Shown in pieces: positions 40,239 through 48,141 of a stretch of 48,141 nt of DNA (its first letter is position 1; each line of letters starts with the position of its first letter). The DNA lies in the NCBI GenBank assembly GCA_040219575.1, contig JAVJSD010000105.1, positions 1 through 48,141 on the forward strand. Reading direction: 5' to 3'. Under the pieces are notes generated by a model that saw nothing but the letters and a program-made list of their open reading frames with translations, did not search any database and was not told the origin of the DNA. The stretch is from JAVJSD01 sp040219575 (GTDB taxonomy: Bacteria; Planctomycetota; Planctomycetia; Pirellulales; Pirellulaceae). The position numbers were made by a program, and so were the translations under genes.

Positions 40239-40634
40239 ATGAATGCTCGATTCCATGACGTTTCCGACGCTGAGTTAGCAGTGCTGCACGAGCTGTGGGC
40301 CAGGCAGCAGGCCACCATCCGGCAGCTGACCGACGTGCTGTATCCCGGCGGAACAAACTCGCACTACGCCACGGTGCAAAAACTCCTCGAGCGCCTCGAG
40401 GGAAAAGGGTTCGTCCAGCGCGACCGCAGCGGCTCGGTGCATCAGTTTCAGGCGACGGTCGATCGCGAGACCTTGCTGGAACGTCGGCTGCGCTCCGTGG
40501 CCGAGAGCCTCTTTGACGGCTCGTTCACGCCGCTGTTGACGCACCTCGTGCGGCGGCAACTTTCCGGCGGCGAACGCGCCCAGTTGCGGGAGTTGATCGA
40601 TCAGCTCGATCGAGAGTCCTCCTCGCCCGAGTGA
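40239..40634 (+). CDS. BlaI/MecI/CopY-family transcriptional repressor
   Basis: A 131-residue protein from ATG 40239, with AGGAGG 12 nt upstream. The N-terminal winged helix matches the Penicillinase_R family: VSDAELAVLHELWARQQATIRQLTDVL, then HYATVQKLLERLEGKGFVQRDRSG and VHQFQATVDRETLLERRL. The C-terminal dimerisation helices (LLTHLVRRQLSGGERAQLRELIDQLD) contain the family's usual L-S-x-x-E/G-x-x-x-L-R-x-L-I phrase. Such repressors are normally paired with a BlaR1/M56 membrane protease that cleaves them. Here the next gene is on the opposite strand and unrelated, so the inducer is unclear. Self-regulation through the upstream dyad is likely. Confidence 0.9.
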   Translation: MNARFHDVSDAELAVLHELWARQQATIRQLTDVLYPGGTNSHYATVQKLLERLEGKGFVQRDRSGSVHQFQATVDRETLLERRLRSVAESLFDGSFTPLLTHLVRRQLSGGERAQLRELIDQLDRESSSPE

Positions 40635-40671
40635 CGCGTCCCGCCAGATCGCAGCCACAACATCCTCAACA

Positions 40672-42327
40672 TCAGTGGGCGATTCGCTCCCAGTAACGCT
40701 GAAAGGCGCCGGCCTGATGGAAGTCGGGGCTGTTGTCGAGATCGTGGCAGTCCATGCACTTCTGCTCGGCCCGCTCGAGCGGCAGCCGCATCGCCGCCCG
40801 CAGTTGCTCGATGGCCGCGTCGTCGAGCGCCGTGTCGCCGTTCTCGGCCGCCACATGCGCGGATCCCGGCCCGTGGCAGTTCTCGCATCCGCTGCCGTGC
40901 AGGTGCGCCGACTTTTCCAGGTCGAGGTAGCCGGAAGTGTAGGGGAAAAACTTCTGCGGGTTCCAGCCCGTCACGTGGCAGCTGAGACACTCCGGATCGA
41001 AATGCCGGGCGATGTCGCTCCGTTCGCCGGGATGCACCAGCGACTCGGTGGCATGGGCGTGGGGACTGTTCTTCCAGATGTCGTACTCGGCGTCGTGGCA
41101 TTCGGCGCACTTCGCACTGCCGACGAATTGATTGCCGCTGGGATGCGTGATGGGGCGGATTTCCAGTCCCGCAAGCCCTCGCTGCTGGAGCGTTTTCTGA
41201 TAGCTGGCCATCAGATCGCGCATCGTCTGCGAATCGGCGAAGCGGGCGTCGAGCGGCACGCGCTGGTACTTGAGCGAGCCGTCGTCCAGCCAACCGACGA
41301 CGCTGGTGTACATTCCCTTCGTGCCGACCTGCACCATCACCGCGTCGGTTCCCTGGAGTTGTTCCGCCTCGTACGTCGGCTCGCCCGCGCCGCCGGCGGT
41401 GACGACCAGGTCGAAACCCGGATACTGTCGGGCCAACGCGCGCGACTCGTCGAGCGAGGCATGCGCCAGCAGAACGTACAAGTCGCAGCCAGCCGCTTCC
41501 AACTGCGGCCAAACTTCGCCTAGCCCGGCGGCCGGCAGCTTCAACAGGATGTCTTCGCTCTGGACTTGCTTTTGCTCCTCGGTTCCCAACACCGACGTGA
41601 CGCCGATCTTGCCGGCGGGCGTCTCCAGGATTTGCAGCCGGGGCGTCAGCGACTCGTCGAGAATGGCGACGTTGGCCGACACGAACGGGCTGGGGCGATC
41701 CGGCGAACCGGCCGCCAGCGCGATCAGCGTATCGGGGCGTAACCGCAGGTCGTCGGGCCCGAGCGCCACCGCGCGATAGTTCATGGCGTGCAGACCATCG
41801 GCGGTGACTTGCAGTTTGATCTCGGCCTGAGCCCCGTACCGGCCGACCTGATTGCCGACGTCCATCGCCACCACGTTCCAGCCTTTACCGGCCAGTTTGT
41901 CCTCCAGTTGTCTCATGAGCGTGTGCCGTCGCGCCAGACCTCCCTTTTGATTGGCCAGTCCCGTACAGCCGCACGGTTCGATGTAGCCGTGTTGTTGGCC
42001 GGTGAAGAACATCGCCAGCTTCGGCTTGGGCCAACCGGCGAAAAGTTCGTCGTCCGCCGCGTCGACGAGCGGCTTCGCGCCGCCATCGATGTCGGCGCCT
42101 GGTTGGATTTGAGGCGGAGACGTGACGGGGTTCTGCCTGGCGGCGTTGGGATTTGCCTTGTCCGTCTCGCCGACGCCGCCGTCGGAGGCTTGGGGCGGCG
42201 TTTCGATCGATGCCGGCGGCATGTCGTTGTTGGGGCCGGTGGGACAGCCAAGCATCGCGCAGATCAGCGGCAGCGCGAGAATGGGAAACAGAATCGACCG
42301 CGGTTGCAGTTGCGTCGGTGATGTCAT
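40672..42327 (-). CDS. Tetraheme lipoprotein with UshA/5'-nucleotidase-like domain
   Basis: A 551-residue exported protein from ATG 42327. The signal has a probable lipobox, AMLGC, with C28 as the lipid anchor. A Pro/Asn-rich linker (30-90) follows. Residues about 100-385 resemble UshA/metallophosphoesterase-like domains: KLAMFFTGQQHGYIEPCGC, then GGLARRHTLMRQL, VVAMDVGNQVG and YVLLAHASLDE, but the canonical D-x-H and GNHE metal ligands are incomplete. The C-terminal part has four heme sites: CAECH (407-411), CLSCH (447-451), CENCH (481-485) and CMDCH (524-528), with distal His residues such as SPHAHATESL. It is a membrane-attached multiheme cytochrome c, probably periplasmic electron transfer; the substrate is unknown. 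Confidence 0.88.
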   Translation of the reverse strand: MTSPTQLQPRSILFPILALPLICAMLGCPTGPNNDMPPASIETPPQASDGGVGETDKANPNAARQNPVTSPPQIQPGADIDGGAKPLVDAADDELFAGWPKPKLAMFFTGQQHGYIEPCGCTGLANQKGGLARRHTLMRQLEDKLAGKGWNVVAMDVGNQVGRYGAQAEIKLQVTADGLHAMNYRAVALGPDDLRLRPDTLIALAAGSPDRPSPFVSANVAILDESLTPRLQILETPAGKIGVTSVLGTEEQKQVQSEDILLKLPAAGLGEVWPQLEAAGCDLYVLLAHASLDESRALARQYPGFDLVVTAGGAGEPTYEAEQLQGTDAVMVQVGTKGMYTSVVGWLDDGSLKYQRVPLDARFADSQTMRDLMASYQKTLQQRGLAGLEIRPITHPSGNQFVGSAKCAECHDAEYDIWKNSPHAHATESLVHPGERSDIARHFDPECLSCHVTGWNPQKFFPYTSGYLDLEKSAHLHGSGCENCHGPGSAHVAAENGDTALDDAAIEQLRAAMRLPLERAEQKCMDCHDLDNSPDFHQAGAFQRYWERIAH

Positions 42328-42542
42328 CGAGGTCTGGCTGTGCGAGGTGCGTTGCGTGATTTGCTGCCCAGTGGTGGCGGGTTTCGCCGACTGGAATTGT
42401 CGATATTCGTCGTGCCGGCGGCAACACGAGATTCCAGCAGACGCGCGCCATCGAACGGACGACGGATGCCGCACGTTATAGAATCGACAGTCCGCAGGCA
42501 TCACGCAATCAATTCTGACGGTATTTCACAATCGCTCGACCT

Positions 42543-42584
42543 AAACCACGCAGACGGTCGCAAACTCGGTTGTCTGCGTGGTTT
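42543..42584. repeat. Hairpin, 13-bp perfect arms
   Basis: AAACCACGCAGAC and GTCTGCGTGGTTT, separated by 16 nt, about 110 nt upstream of the PSCyt1 start codon. It could be an operator, a leader structure or a repeat. Confidence 0.65.
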
Positions 42585-42659
42585 GGCGAAAACGTTCGAC
42601 GGCCGGGCAGGGGTTCATTGAGGGCGCGGACGTTGGTGGGAATCATCAGTCGCGATGGA

Positions 42660-42665
42660 TATAAT
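42660..42665 (+). promoter_or_regulatory. Putative -10 box TATAAT
   Basis: A perfect TATAAT 26 nt before ATG 42692. The best -35 match, TTGGTG at 42633, is 21 nt away, which is longer than usual, so the promoter call rests mainly on the -10 box. Confidence 0.4.
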
Positions 42666-42691
42666 CGGGGCTCCCGCCGAGGATCCTCCCC

Positions 42692-45562
42692 ATGAAATTC
42701 GATTCGCTGCTGTTCGCCCTGCTGGGCGTCGCTCTTGCCTGCCCGGTGTCGGCCGCGGATGAGGCCGTTTCACCGCCCGATTACGGGCGTGATGTCAAAC
42801 CGCTGCTGGCGCAAAAGTGCTTCGCTTGCCACGGGGCGCTGCGGCAGGAATCGGACCTGCGGCTCGACGCCTATCCCCTGCTGCGGGAAGGGGGCGATAG
42901 CGGCTCGCCGATCAATCTGGAACAGCCGAACGACAGCCTGCTGCTCGAGAGGGTCTCGCAGCAGGACGCCGATCTGCGGATGCCGCCCGAGGGCCAGGGC
43001 GAGGCGCTCGACGCCGGCCAGATCGACATCCTGCGACGCTGGATCGCCGCCGGAGCGCCGGGCCCCGCCGACGAACCGATTCCCCCCAGTCCGCGCCAGC
43101 ACTGGGCCTATCAAACGCCCGTGCGGCCCCCCTTGCCGCAGCTGTCCCACGGCTCGGAGATTCACAATGCGATTGACGTCTTTCTCGCCGCGAAACGCGA
43201 GCAGCACGGCGTGCTTGCTGTCGGCGAGGCGGATCGGCTGGTGCTGCTGCGGCGAGTGTATCTCGACCTGATCGGGCTGCCGCCCAGCCGCGCGGAGCAA
43301 CACGCGTTCCTGGCGGATGAATCTCCGCAGGCCTATCAGCGGGTCGTCGATCGCCTGCTTTCCAGCCGCCGCTACGGCGAACGTTGGGGGCGCCATTGGA
43401 TGGATGTCTGGCGGTATAGCGACTGGTCGGGCTACAAGGCCGAGATCCGCAACAGCCAGCGGCACATCTGGCGGTGGCGCGATTGGATCGTGGAATCGCT
43501 CAACGACGACAAGCCGTACGATCGCATGATCGTCGAGATGCTCGCCGCCGACGAGGTTGCTCCCACCGACGACGACACGCTGCGGGCCACCGGCTTTCTG
43601 GCCCGCAACTGGTACAAGTTCAACCGCAACTTCTGGCTCGATCAAACGGTCGAGCACACGTCGAAGTCGTTGTTGGGCGTCACGATGAACTGCGCCCGCT
43701 GCCACGACCACAAGTACGATCCGATCGCCCAGACCAGTTACTATCAGATGCGGGCCATCTTCGAACCGCACAACGTGCGGACCGATCGCGTGCCCGGGCA
43801 AATCGACATCATGCAGGACGGCGTGCCGCGGGCGTTCGATGCGCAGCTCGAGGTGCCGACGTACCTGTATGAACGCGGCAACGACAAGCATCCCGTCAAA
43901 GACAACCCGCTCGCTCCGGGCATTCCAACGATCTTCGGCGAGCAACTCGAAATTCAGCCGGTGCAGTTGCCCGTTGAGGCGTACTACCCGGCGCTGCGAG
44001 ATTTCGTCGTGGAGGACCTGTTGCGGGCCGAACGTGCGAAAGTCGAACTGGCCAGGAAGGCGGCGGCCGCGGCGTCCAAACATCACGAGACGGTGTTGCG
44101 GCAGTTGGTAACGACCAGGACCGCTTCGCAGGATTCGTCGGCGAAAGACCAATCCGCAAAAGCGACGCCGGCGGAAGAAGAGCCGGCTGTGGCGGAACAA
44201 CCGACGGAGAACGCGGCCTCTATCGAAGCAGCCCGCGACGCCCTCGCGGAGTCGCTGCTAAAACGCCGGGAGGCGGAACTTGCTTTCACCGCGGCGACGC
44301 GCACGTACGACGCCTTGGAAAAGCGCATCGCGGCGGATCGCGCGAAGTATCGAGAGCAGCCTCTATCGTCAGGCGATGAAGTGTCGAAACTTGCCCGCGC
44401 GGCGTCGGCGGCGGAACTGCTGGCGGCCGAGTCCAATGCCGAAGTCGCCGTTGTGCAGGCGGAAGTCGCGCTGCTGGCGGCGGTCAAGCAGGTCGAGCAG
44501 AGCGACGAGAAGAAGCGAAAGGAAGCAAACGACAACGTTGCCAAGGCCGACAAGGCGTTGGCGGAAGCCCGTAAGAAACTCGCCGCGGCGACGCAAGCCA
44601 GCGACAAGCCGACGGAGAAGTACACGCCCGTCGACAAGCAGTACCCGCGCACCAGCACGGGCCGCCGCCTGGCGTTGGCGCAGTGGATCACCGACCGCAA
44701 CAATCCGCTTACGGCCCGGGTGGCGGTAAATCACATCTGGCTGCGGCACTTCGGCGCTCCGCTGGTCGACAACGTATTCGACTTCGGCCTGCGGAGCCCA
44801 CGGCCGCGGCATGCCGAGCTGCTCGACTGGCTGGCGGTGGAGTTGGTCGAGAGCGGCTGGAGCATGAAACATCTGCACCGTCTGATCGTCACCTCGGCCG
44901 CCTACCGGATGCAGTCTTCGACGCGCGGCGCAAGCCCGGCCAATCTCGATCTCGATCCCGACAACCACTGGCTGTGGCGGATGAATTCGCGTCGTCTGGA
45001 GGCCGAGGTGGTGCGCGACGCCACGTTGGCCGTCGCGGGCAGCATCGATCTGGCCGAAGGCGGACCGGACATCGACCACGAAATCGGCCAGACCTCGCGG
45101 CGGCGCAGCGTGTACTTCCGGCACGCCTACGAGAAGAAGATGAAGTTTCTCGAACTGTTCGACGTCGCCAGCGAGAACGAGTGCTACCGCCGCAGCGAGA
45201 GCGTCATCCCGCAGCAAGCCCTGGCGATGGCCAACAGCCCGTTGTCGCTGGCCCAGGCCCGGCTGCTGGCTCGCCGACTTTCGCAAGCGATCGCCGATGG
45301 CGACTCCGCGGCAAGCGACGACGCGTTTGTTCGTCTGGCGTTTGCGCAGGTGCTGTCACGCGAGGCGACCGCCGAGGAACTGGCGACTTGCCGCGCGTTC
45401 CTGTCGCAACAGGCCGAGTTGCTATCCGACGCGGCGAGCCTGACGACCTTCGCCGCGGGCGAAGCCTCGCAGGTGGCGCCCTCCTCCGACCCGGCGCTGC
45501 GAGCCCGCGAGAACCTGGTGCACGTCCTGCTGAATCACAATGATTTCGTGACGCTGCGATAA
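42692..45562 (+). CDS. PSCyt1/DUF1549/DUF1553 protein with long coiled-coil insert
   Basis: A 956-residue exported protein from ATG 42692, with GAGGA about 9 nt upstream and a signal peptide to about residue 22. The cytochrome domain has C43-F-A-C46-H47 and the distal LRMPPEGQGE. DUF1549 contains YGERWGRHWMDVWRYSDW (near 228) and a second CxxCH (C334-A-R-C337-H338, CARCHDHKYDP). Between DUF1549 and DUF1553, residues about 447-640 are an Ala/Glu/Lys-rich coiled coil (ESLLKRREAELAFTAATRTYD, VVQAEVALLAAVKQVEQSDEKKRKEANDN). DUF1553 (about 657-950) opens with GRRLALAQWITDRNNPLTARVAVNHIW. Unlike the other two copies it has no DUF1501 gene next to it. Confidence 0.92.
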   Translation: MKFDSLLFALLGVALACPVSAADEAVSPPDYGRDVKPLLAQKCFACHGALRQESDLRLDAYPLLREGGDSGSPINLEQPNDSLLLERVSQQDADLRMPPEGQGEALDAGQIDILRRWIAAGAPGPADEPIPPSPRQHWAYQTPVRPPLPQLSHGSEIHNAIDVFLAAKREQHGVLAVGEADRLVLLRRVYLDLIGLPPSRAEQHAFLADESPQAYQRVVDRLLSSRRYGERWGRHWMDVWRYSDWSGYKAEIRNSQRHIWRWRDWIVESLNDDKPYDRMIVEMLAADEVAPTDDDTLRATGFLARNWYKFNRNFWLDQTVEHTSKSLLGVTMNCARCHDHKYDPIAQTSYYQMRAIFEPHNVRTDRVPGQIDIMQDGVPRAFDAQLEVPTYLYERGNDKHPVKDNPLAPGIPTIFGEQLEIQPVQLPVEAYYPALRDFVVEDLLRAERAKVELARKAAAAASKHHETVLRQLVTTRTASQDSSAKDQSAKATPAEEEPAVAEQPTENAASIEAARDALAESLLKRREAELAFTAATRTYDALEKRIAADRAKYREQPLSSGDEVSKLARAASAAELLAAESNAEVAVVQAEVALLAAVKQVEQSDEKKRKEANDNVAKADKALAEARKKLAAATQASDKPTEKYTPVDKQYPRTSTGRRLALAQWITDRNNPLTARVAVNHIWLRHFGAPLVDNVFDFGLRSPRPRHAELLDWLAVELVESGWSMKHLHRLIVTSAAYRMQSSTRGASPANLDLDPDNHWLWRMNSRRLEAEVVRDATLAVAGSIDLAEGGPDIDHEIGQTSRRRSVYFRHAYEKKMKFLELFDVASENECYRRSESVIPQQALAMANSPLSLAQARLLARRLSQAIADGDSAASDDAFVRLAFAQVLSREATAEELATCRAFLSQQAELLSDAASLTTFAAGEASQVAPSSDPALRARENLVHVLLNHNDFVTLR

Positions 45563-45592
45563 CATGCAAGGCGCTGCCTCAATCCGCGCGTT

Positions 45593-45958
45593 CTATCGCG
45601 GGTGGCGAACGCCGCGAATGCCGGAGATGCGGCCGGCGAGCTGCGCGACCTCGGCCCGGAGTTCGTCGGTCAGGCGCTTCAAGTCCGCGTCGAGCACCGT
45701 CGACCGTCCGCCCGCCACGGCGATCGACGCCGAAGCCTTTTCCGTCGCCCCGCCCTTATCAGTCGCCGAGGCGCTCCCCTGCGAATCGCCTTTCGACGGG
45801 TCGTCGTCGCAAGACTTGGACTGCGGGTTGAGTTGCAACTCGCGCAACACGTCGAACGGGCCCTCCGCCACGAACGACGTCTTTCCCGCTTCCGCGGCCG
45901 CCCGCGGCAACGACTCAAACTCGACCAATCCAACCGGACGACGAACAACGTGGGGCAT
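45593..45958 (-). CDS. Small acidic/hydrophilic protein of unknown function
   Basis: 121 residues from ATG 45958 (MPHVVRRPVGLVEFESLP). An earlier in-frame ATG at 46084, 8 nt after the upstream gene's stop, would add 42 residues of less coding-like sequence, so the start is uncertain. The middle (about 45-80) is Asp/Ser/Gly-rich and likely disordered. The C-terminus, DADLKRLTDELRAEVAQLAGRISGIRG, is an amphipathic helix or short coiled coil. There is no signal peptide or known domain. It follows the FHA gene on the same strand and probably shares its transcript. Confidence 0.55.
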   Translation of the reverse strand: MPHVVRRPVGLVEFESLPRAAAEAGKTSFVAEGPFDVLRELQLNPQSKSCDDDPSKGDSQGSASATDKGGATEKASASIAVAGGRSTVLDADLKRLTDELRAEVAQLAGRISGIRGVRHPR

Positions 45959-46092
45959 AAAGGACTCGCTCAGGGACGACGCGACGTAACGGAGATGATC
46001 AGAATGTTCGGCAAGTATCGGCGGGGGTTCACGTCCGTCGTGTACGGGCCGTTTTGAATACTTCACGCAGGGGCGGGGCCGCATTCATTGCT

Positions 46093-46713
46093 TCAGGCCG
46101 AAGCTCGCTCTCGCACGACGCCGGCATGCCACGCGAGAAGCTCCAGGTGCAGCGGTTCGACAAACACCCGCAGGTTGCTTACCAGGATCGTCTGCCGGAC
46201 GACGTCGAGGCTCTCGCCCGCGGCGTCGAGCAGCCCGCCGGCCTGCAAGCCGTCGAACCCCGAACCGCCGATCGTCTGGTCCCCTTCCGCGCGCTGTTCC
46301 CCTTCCACGCGGTGCTGGTCGCCGCGCCGCCGGCGCTGGTCGCCTTCCGGCCCCGCTCCCTCGCGAATGTGGAGCAGGAACTCGAAAGGACCGATGCCGA
46401 AACGGTCTCCGTCGGTCAGCATGGCGTTCTCCGCCACCCGCCCGCCGACGGTCAGCGAGGGCGCGGCGCCGAGCGTGCGGATCGACACCCCTTCGGGCCG
46501 CACGTACAAGTAGGTGTGCACCTGCGGAATGCTCGCGTCTCCGACCACCAGATCGCAGTCGTCGGCGGTTCCGATGAGGAACACAGGCACCTCGATACGG
46601 CGCAACCGCTGCCGGGCCTCGCCACGAAGGATTTCCAATTCGACGACCGCGTTTTCCGACAGGCGATACCGATCGGTGCGCGACTCACGGTCGATCCTGA
46701 TAAATCGCTGCAT
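46093..46713 (-). CDS. FHA-domain protein with degenerate phosphothreonine site
   Basis: A 206-residue protein from ATG 46713 (MQRFIRIDRESRTDRYRL). Residues about 40-116 form a FHA domain: VPVFLIGTADDCDLVVGDASIPQVHTYLYVRPEGVSIRTLG...VGGRVAENAMLTDGDRFGIGPFEFLLHI. The usual G-R at the phosphate-binding loop is G48-T49 and the S-x-x-H region reads SIPQVH, so the phosphothreonine Arg is missing. Residues 119-147 are a highly charged Arg/Glu/Gly/Asp/Gln linker. The C-terminal part (about 150-206) contains DVVRQTILVSNLRVFVEPLHLELLAWHAG. It is likely a cytoplasmic adaptor, perhaps with the small protein downstream. Confidence 0.75.
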   Translation of the reverse strand: MQRFIRIDRESRTDRYRLSENAVVELEILRGEARQRLRRIEVPVFLIGTADDCDLVVGDASIPQVHTYLYVRPEGVSIRTLGAAPSLTVGGRVAENAMLTDGDRFGIGPFEFLLHIREGAGPEGDQRRRRGDQHRVEGEQRAEGDQTIGGSGFDGLQAGGLLDAAGESLDVVRQTILVSNLRVFVEPLHLELLAWHAGVVRERASA

Positions 46714-46987
46714 CGGGCGAATATTCCTCGCAGTACGGCCGTCGACGGGGAGAGCTACAGGTGAAATTCGGCCTTTGCGGCCCGCTTGGTGACCAAAGTT
46801 CTCCGAATCCCGACGACCGCTGCGACGACAGGAGATTCGCCAATCGGAAAACTTTGCCCAAGCCGAAGCGGGGCGTGGGCCCTGCGATCGCTTTCCCAAT
46901 TCCCACAGCGGTCGACGCCGCCTATTCTGATGGCGGTGGCGGAATCCACCGCGACGACAACTCTCCCCGCATAGACGGTGATTCTCG

Positions 46988-48034
46988 ATGAACCTGCGAC
47001 TCCATCGCTTCGACCTGCCGCTCAAACACGTGTTCACCATTTCCCGGGGCTCGATCTCGGTGCAGCCGACGCTGATCGTGGAGTTGGAGGAAAACGGACT
47101 TTCAGGCTTCGGCGAGGCGACCACCAACGAGTACTACGGCGTCACCATCGAGAGCATGGCGGCGGCGCTTCGCGGCGTAGAGACGACGCTGGCCGAAACC
47201 TCGCTCGACGACCCGGCGGCGCTGTGGCAGACGCTCGATCCACAACTCGGCGGCAACCGCTTCGCCCAATGCGCCCTCGACCAGGCCGCCCACGACCTGT
47301 GGGGCAAGAAGCTCGGCAAGCCGGTCTACGAGCTGTGGGGAGAAACGGCGGACGACCTGCCGCCGTCGAACTACACCATCGGCATCGACGACATCGACGT
47401 GATGATCGCCAAGATGGAGGAGTTCCCCGGTTGGCCGGTCTACAAGATCAAACTCGGCACGTCGCACGATCTGGACATCATCCGCGCCCTCCGGCGGCAC
47501 ACCGACGCAATGTTCCGCGTCGACGCCAACTGCGGCTGGGACGTCGAGGAGACGATCGCCAACGCGCGCGAACTCGCCGGGCTGAACGTGGAGTTCATCG
47601 AGCAGCCGCTGCCCGCCGAGCGTCTTCCCGAGATGGAGCGCGTGTATCGCGAATCGGCCTTGCCGCTGGCGGCGGATGAAAGCTGCCAGCAGGAGCGCGA
47701 CGTGGCCGCCTGCCAGGGCCGTTTCCACATCGTCAACATCAAGCTGGTCAAATGCGGCGGGCTAACGCCGGCGCGCCGCATGATCGCCCAGGCCCGCCGG
47801 CTGGGGATGCAGGTGATGGTCGGCTGCATGACCGAATCCACCGTCGGCATCTCGGCCATCGCCCAACTCCTGCCGCAGCTCGACTACGTCGACATGGACG
47901 GCGCGGTGCTGCTGGCCGAAGACATCGCCAGCGGCGCCCACCTCGACCACGGCCGCTGCCATTTCCCCAACGAAAACGGCTGCGGCGTCAACCTCTTGAA
48001 AAAAGGGGACATGCCACGCCTGTTCGGCACATAA
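46988..48034 (+). CDS. Dipeptide (L-Ala-D/L-Glu) epimerase, enolase superfamily
   Basis: A 348-residue cytoplasmic enzyme from ATG 46988. It has an N-terminal enolase capping domain and a modified TIM barrel with the muconate-lactonising subgroup residues: K153-x-K155 (YKIKLG), metal ligands D179 (RVDANCGW), E205 (EFIEQPLP) and D230 (LAADES), and the opposite catalytic base K252 (NIKLVKCGG). The C-terminal D-M-D-G at 302-305 matches the dipeptide-epimerase specificity motif DxDG. These enzymes invert the second residue of L-Ala-D-Glu or other dipeptides during muropeptide recycling. A different dipeptide preference is possible. It is divergent from the FHA gene. Confidence 0.93.
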   Translation: MNLRLHRFDLPLKHVFTISRGSISVQPTLIVELEENGLSGFGEATTNEYYGVTIESMAAALRGVETTLAETSLDDPAALWQTLDPQLGGNRFAQCALDQAAHDLWGKKLGKPVYELWGETADDLPPSNYTIGIDDIDVMIAKMEEFPGWPVYKIKLGTSHDLDIIRALRRHTDAMFRVDANCGWDVEETIANARELAGLNVEFIEQPLPAERLPEMERVYRESALPLAADESCQQERDVAACQGRFHIVNIKLVKCGGLTPARRMIAQARRLGMQVMVGCMTESTVGISAIAQLLPQLDYVDMDGAVLLAEDIASGAHLDHGRCHFPNENGCGVNLLKKGDMPRLFGT

Positions 48035-48141
48035 ATTGCTAGCCGCGACCGCGGTTGCCGAAGCGGGCTCTGTGTCGACTTCAGAGGGTGATGGCACAAG
48101 ATTTGCGCGTCGCGGTTCCTGTCAGAAATCGTCTGTCAAAC

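Larger units (their letters stand above)
42328..42691. other. Divergent intergenic region with hairpin and promoter
   Basis: 364 nt between the tetraheme lipoprotein and the third PSCyt1 gene. It has a hairpin with perfect 13-bp arms (AAACCACGCAGAC at 42543-42555 and its complement at 42572-42584) and a perfect TATAAT at 42660-42665. No gene was seen. Confidence 0.55.

Noticed and set aside
48035..48141. Start of another gene at the right edge
   Set aside because: No ribosome site or start followed by coding-like sequence is visible in the last 107 nt.

Overview
The window is high-GC bacterial DNA that reads as a planctomycete, most likely of the Pirellula/Rhodopirellula lineage (Pirellulales). 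The basis is the protein content: three cytochrome-c/DUF1549/DUF1553 proteins, two DUF1501 proteins, a Pirellula/Verrucomicrobium-type CxxCH heme protein, a sulfatase, a FHA-GAF sigma-54 activator, an LL-diaminopimelate aminotransferase, and many secreted proteins without clear homologues. Coding density is about 85 percent. I saw no rRNA, tRNA or CRISPR array.

Layout. 1-300: remnant of an IS1380-type transposase. 572-3024: a secreted HEAT-like protein on the minus strand and a repeat-rich intergenic region. 3025-5861: a three-gene plus-strand run (zinc-ribbon membrane protein, multi-cysteine radical SAM enzyme of the MJ0619/tetraether-synthase type, Lgt-family membrane protein), which is the most interesting unit here. 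5916-7249: a cupin and an ICMT-like membrane methyltransferase, coupled by a 4-nt overlap. 7479-8900: purB. 9078-10898: sigma-54 activator. 11167-11991: tandem CbiX chelatase. 12036-13417: a small membrane protein and about 1 kb of palindrome-rich non-coding DNA. 13418-14515: an unknown secreted protein. 14734-19776: PSCyt1/DUF1549/DUF1553 protein, DUF1501 protein and LamG-like protein. 19888-24429: mercuric-reductase-like flavoprotein, a membrane protein and a sulfatase. 24517-27060: PVC-type heme protein. 27518-31252: TPR protein, polysaccharide export protein and a small unknown protein. 31260-32948: an Ala/Pro-rich secreted protein, a Trm112-like protein and a HIT protein. 33072-36041: D-aminoacylase-type amidohydrolase and dapL. 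36266-39903: a second DUF1549/DUF1553 plus DUF1501 pair. 40239-42327: BlaI-type repressor and a tetraheme UshA-like lipoprotein. 42692-45562: a third PSCyt1 protein, with a large coiled-coil insert. 45593-48034: two small minus-strand genes, one with a FHA domain, and a dipeptide epimerase.

Several genes fit together. The heme/DUF1549/DUF1553, DUF1501, LamG, sulfatase and PVC-heme proteins are all exported and resemble the sets planctomycetes use on complex, often sulfated polysaccharides. The TPR and export proteins look like an exopolysaccharide secretion fragment. dapL, the dipeptide epimerase and the D-aminoacylase-type hydrolase all touch meso-DAP, D-amino acid or muropeptide chemistry.

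The intergenic DNA carries several dispersed inverted-repeat families. These include a 69-76 bp element in three copies, a hairpin family with 22-23 bp arms in two copies, GACGGACGT palindromes, GCTGGCAGC palindromes, and a 32-bp inverted repeat bracketing one DUF1501 gene. Two neighbouring genes share a 46/47-bp upstream block that reads as a promoter.
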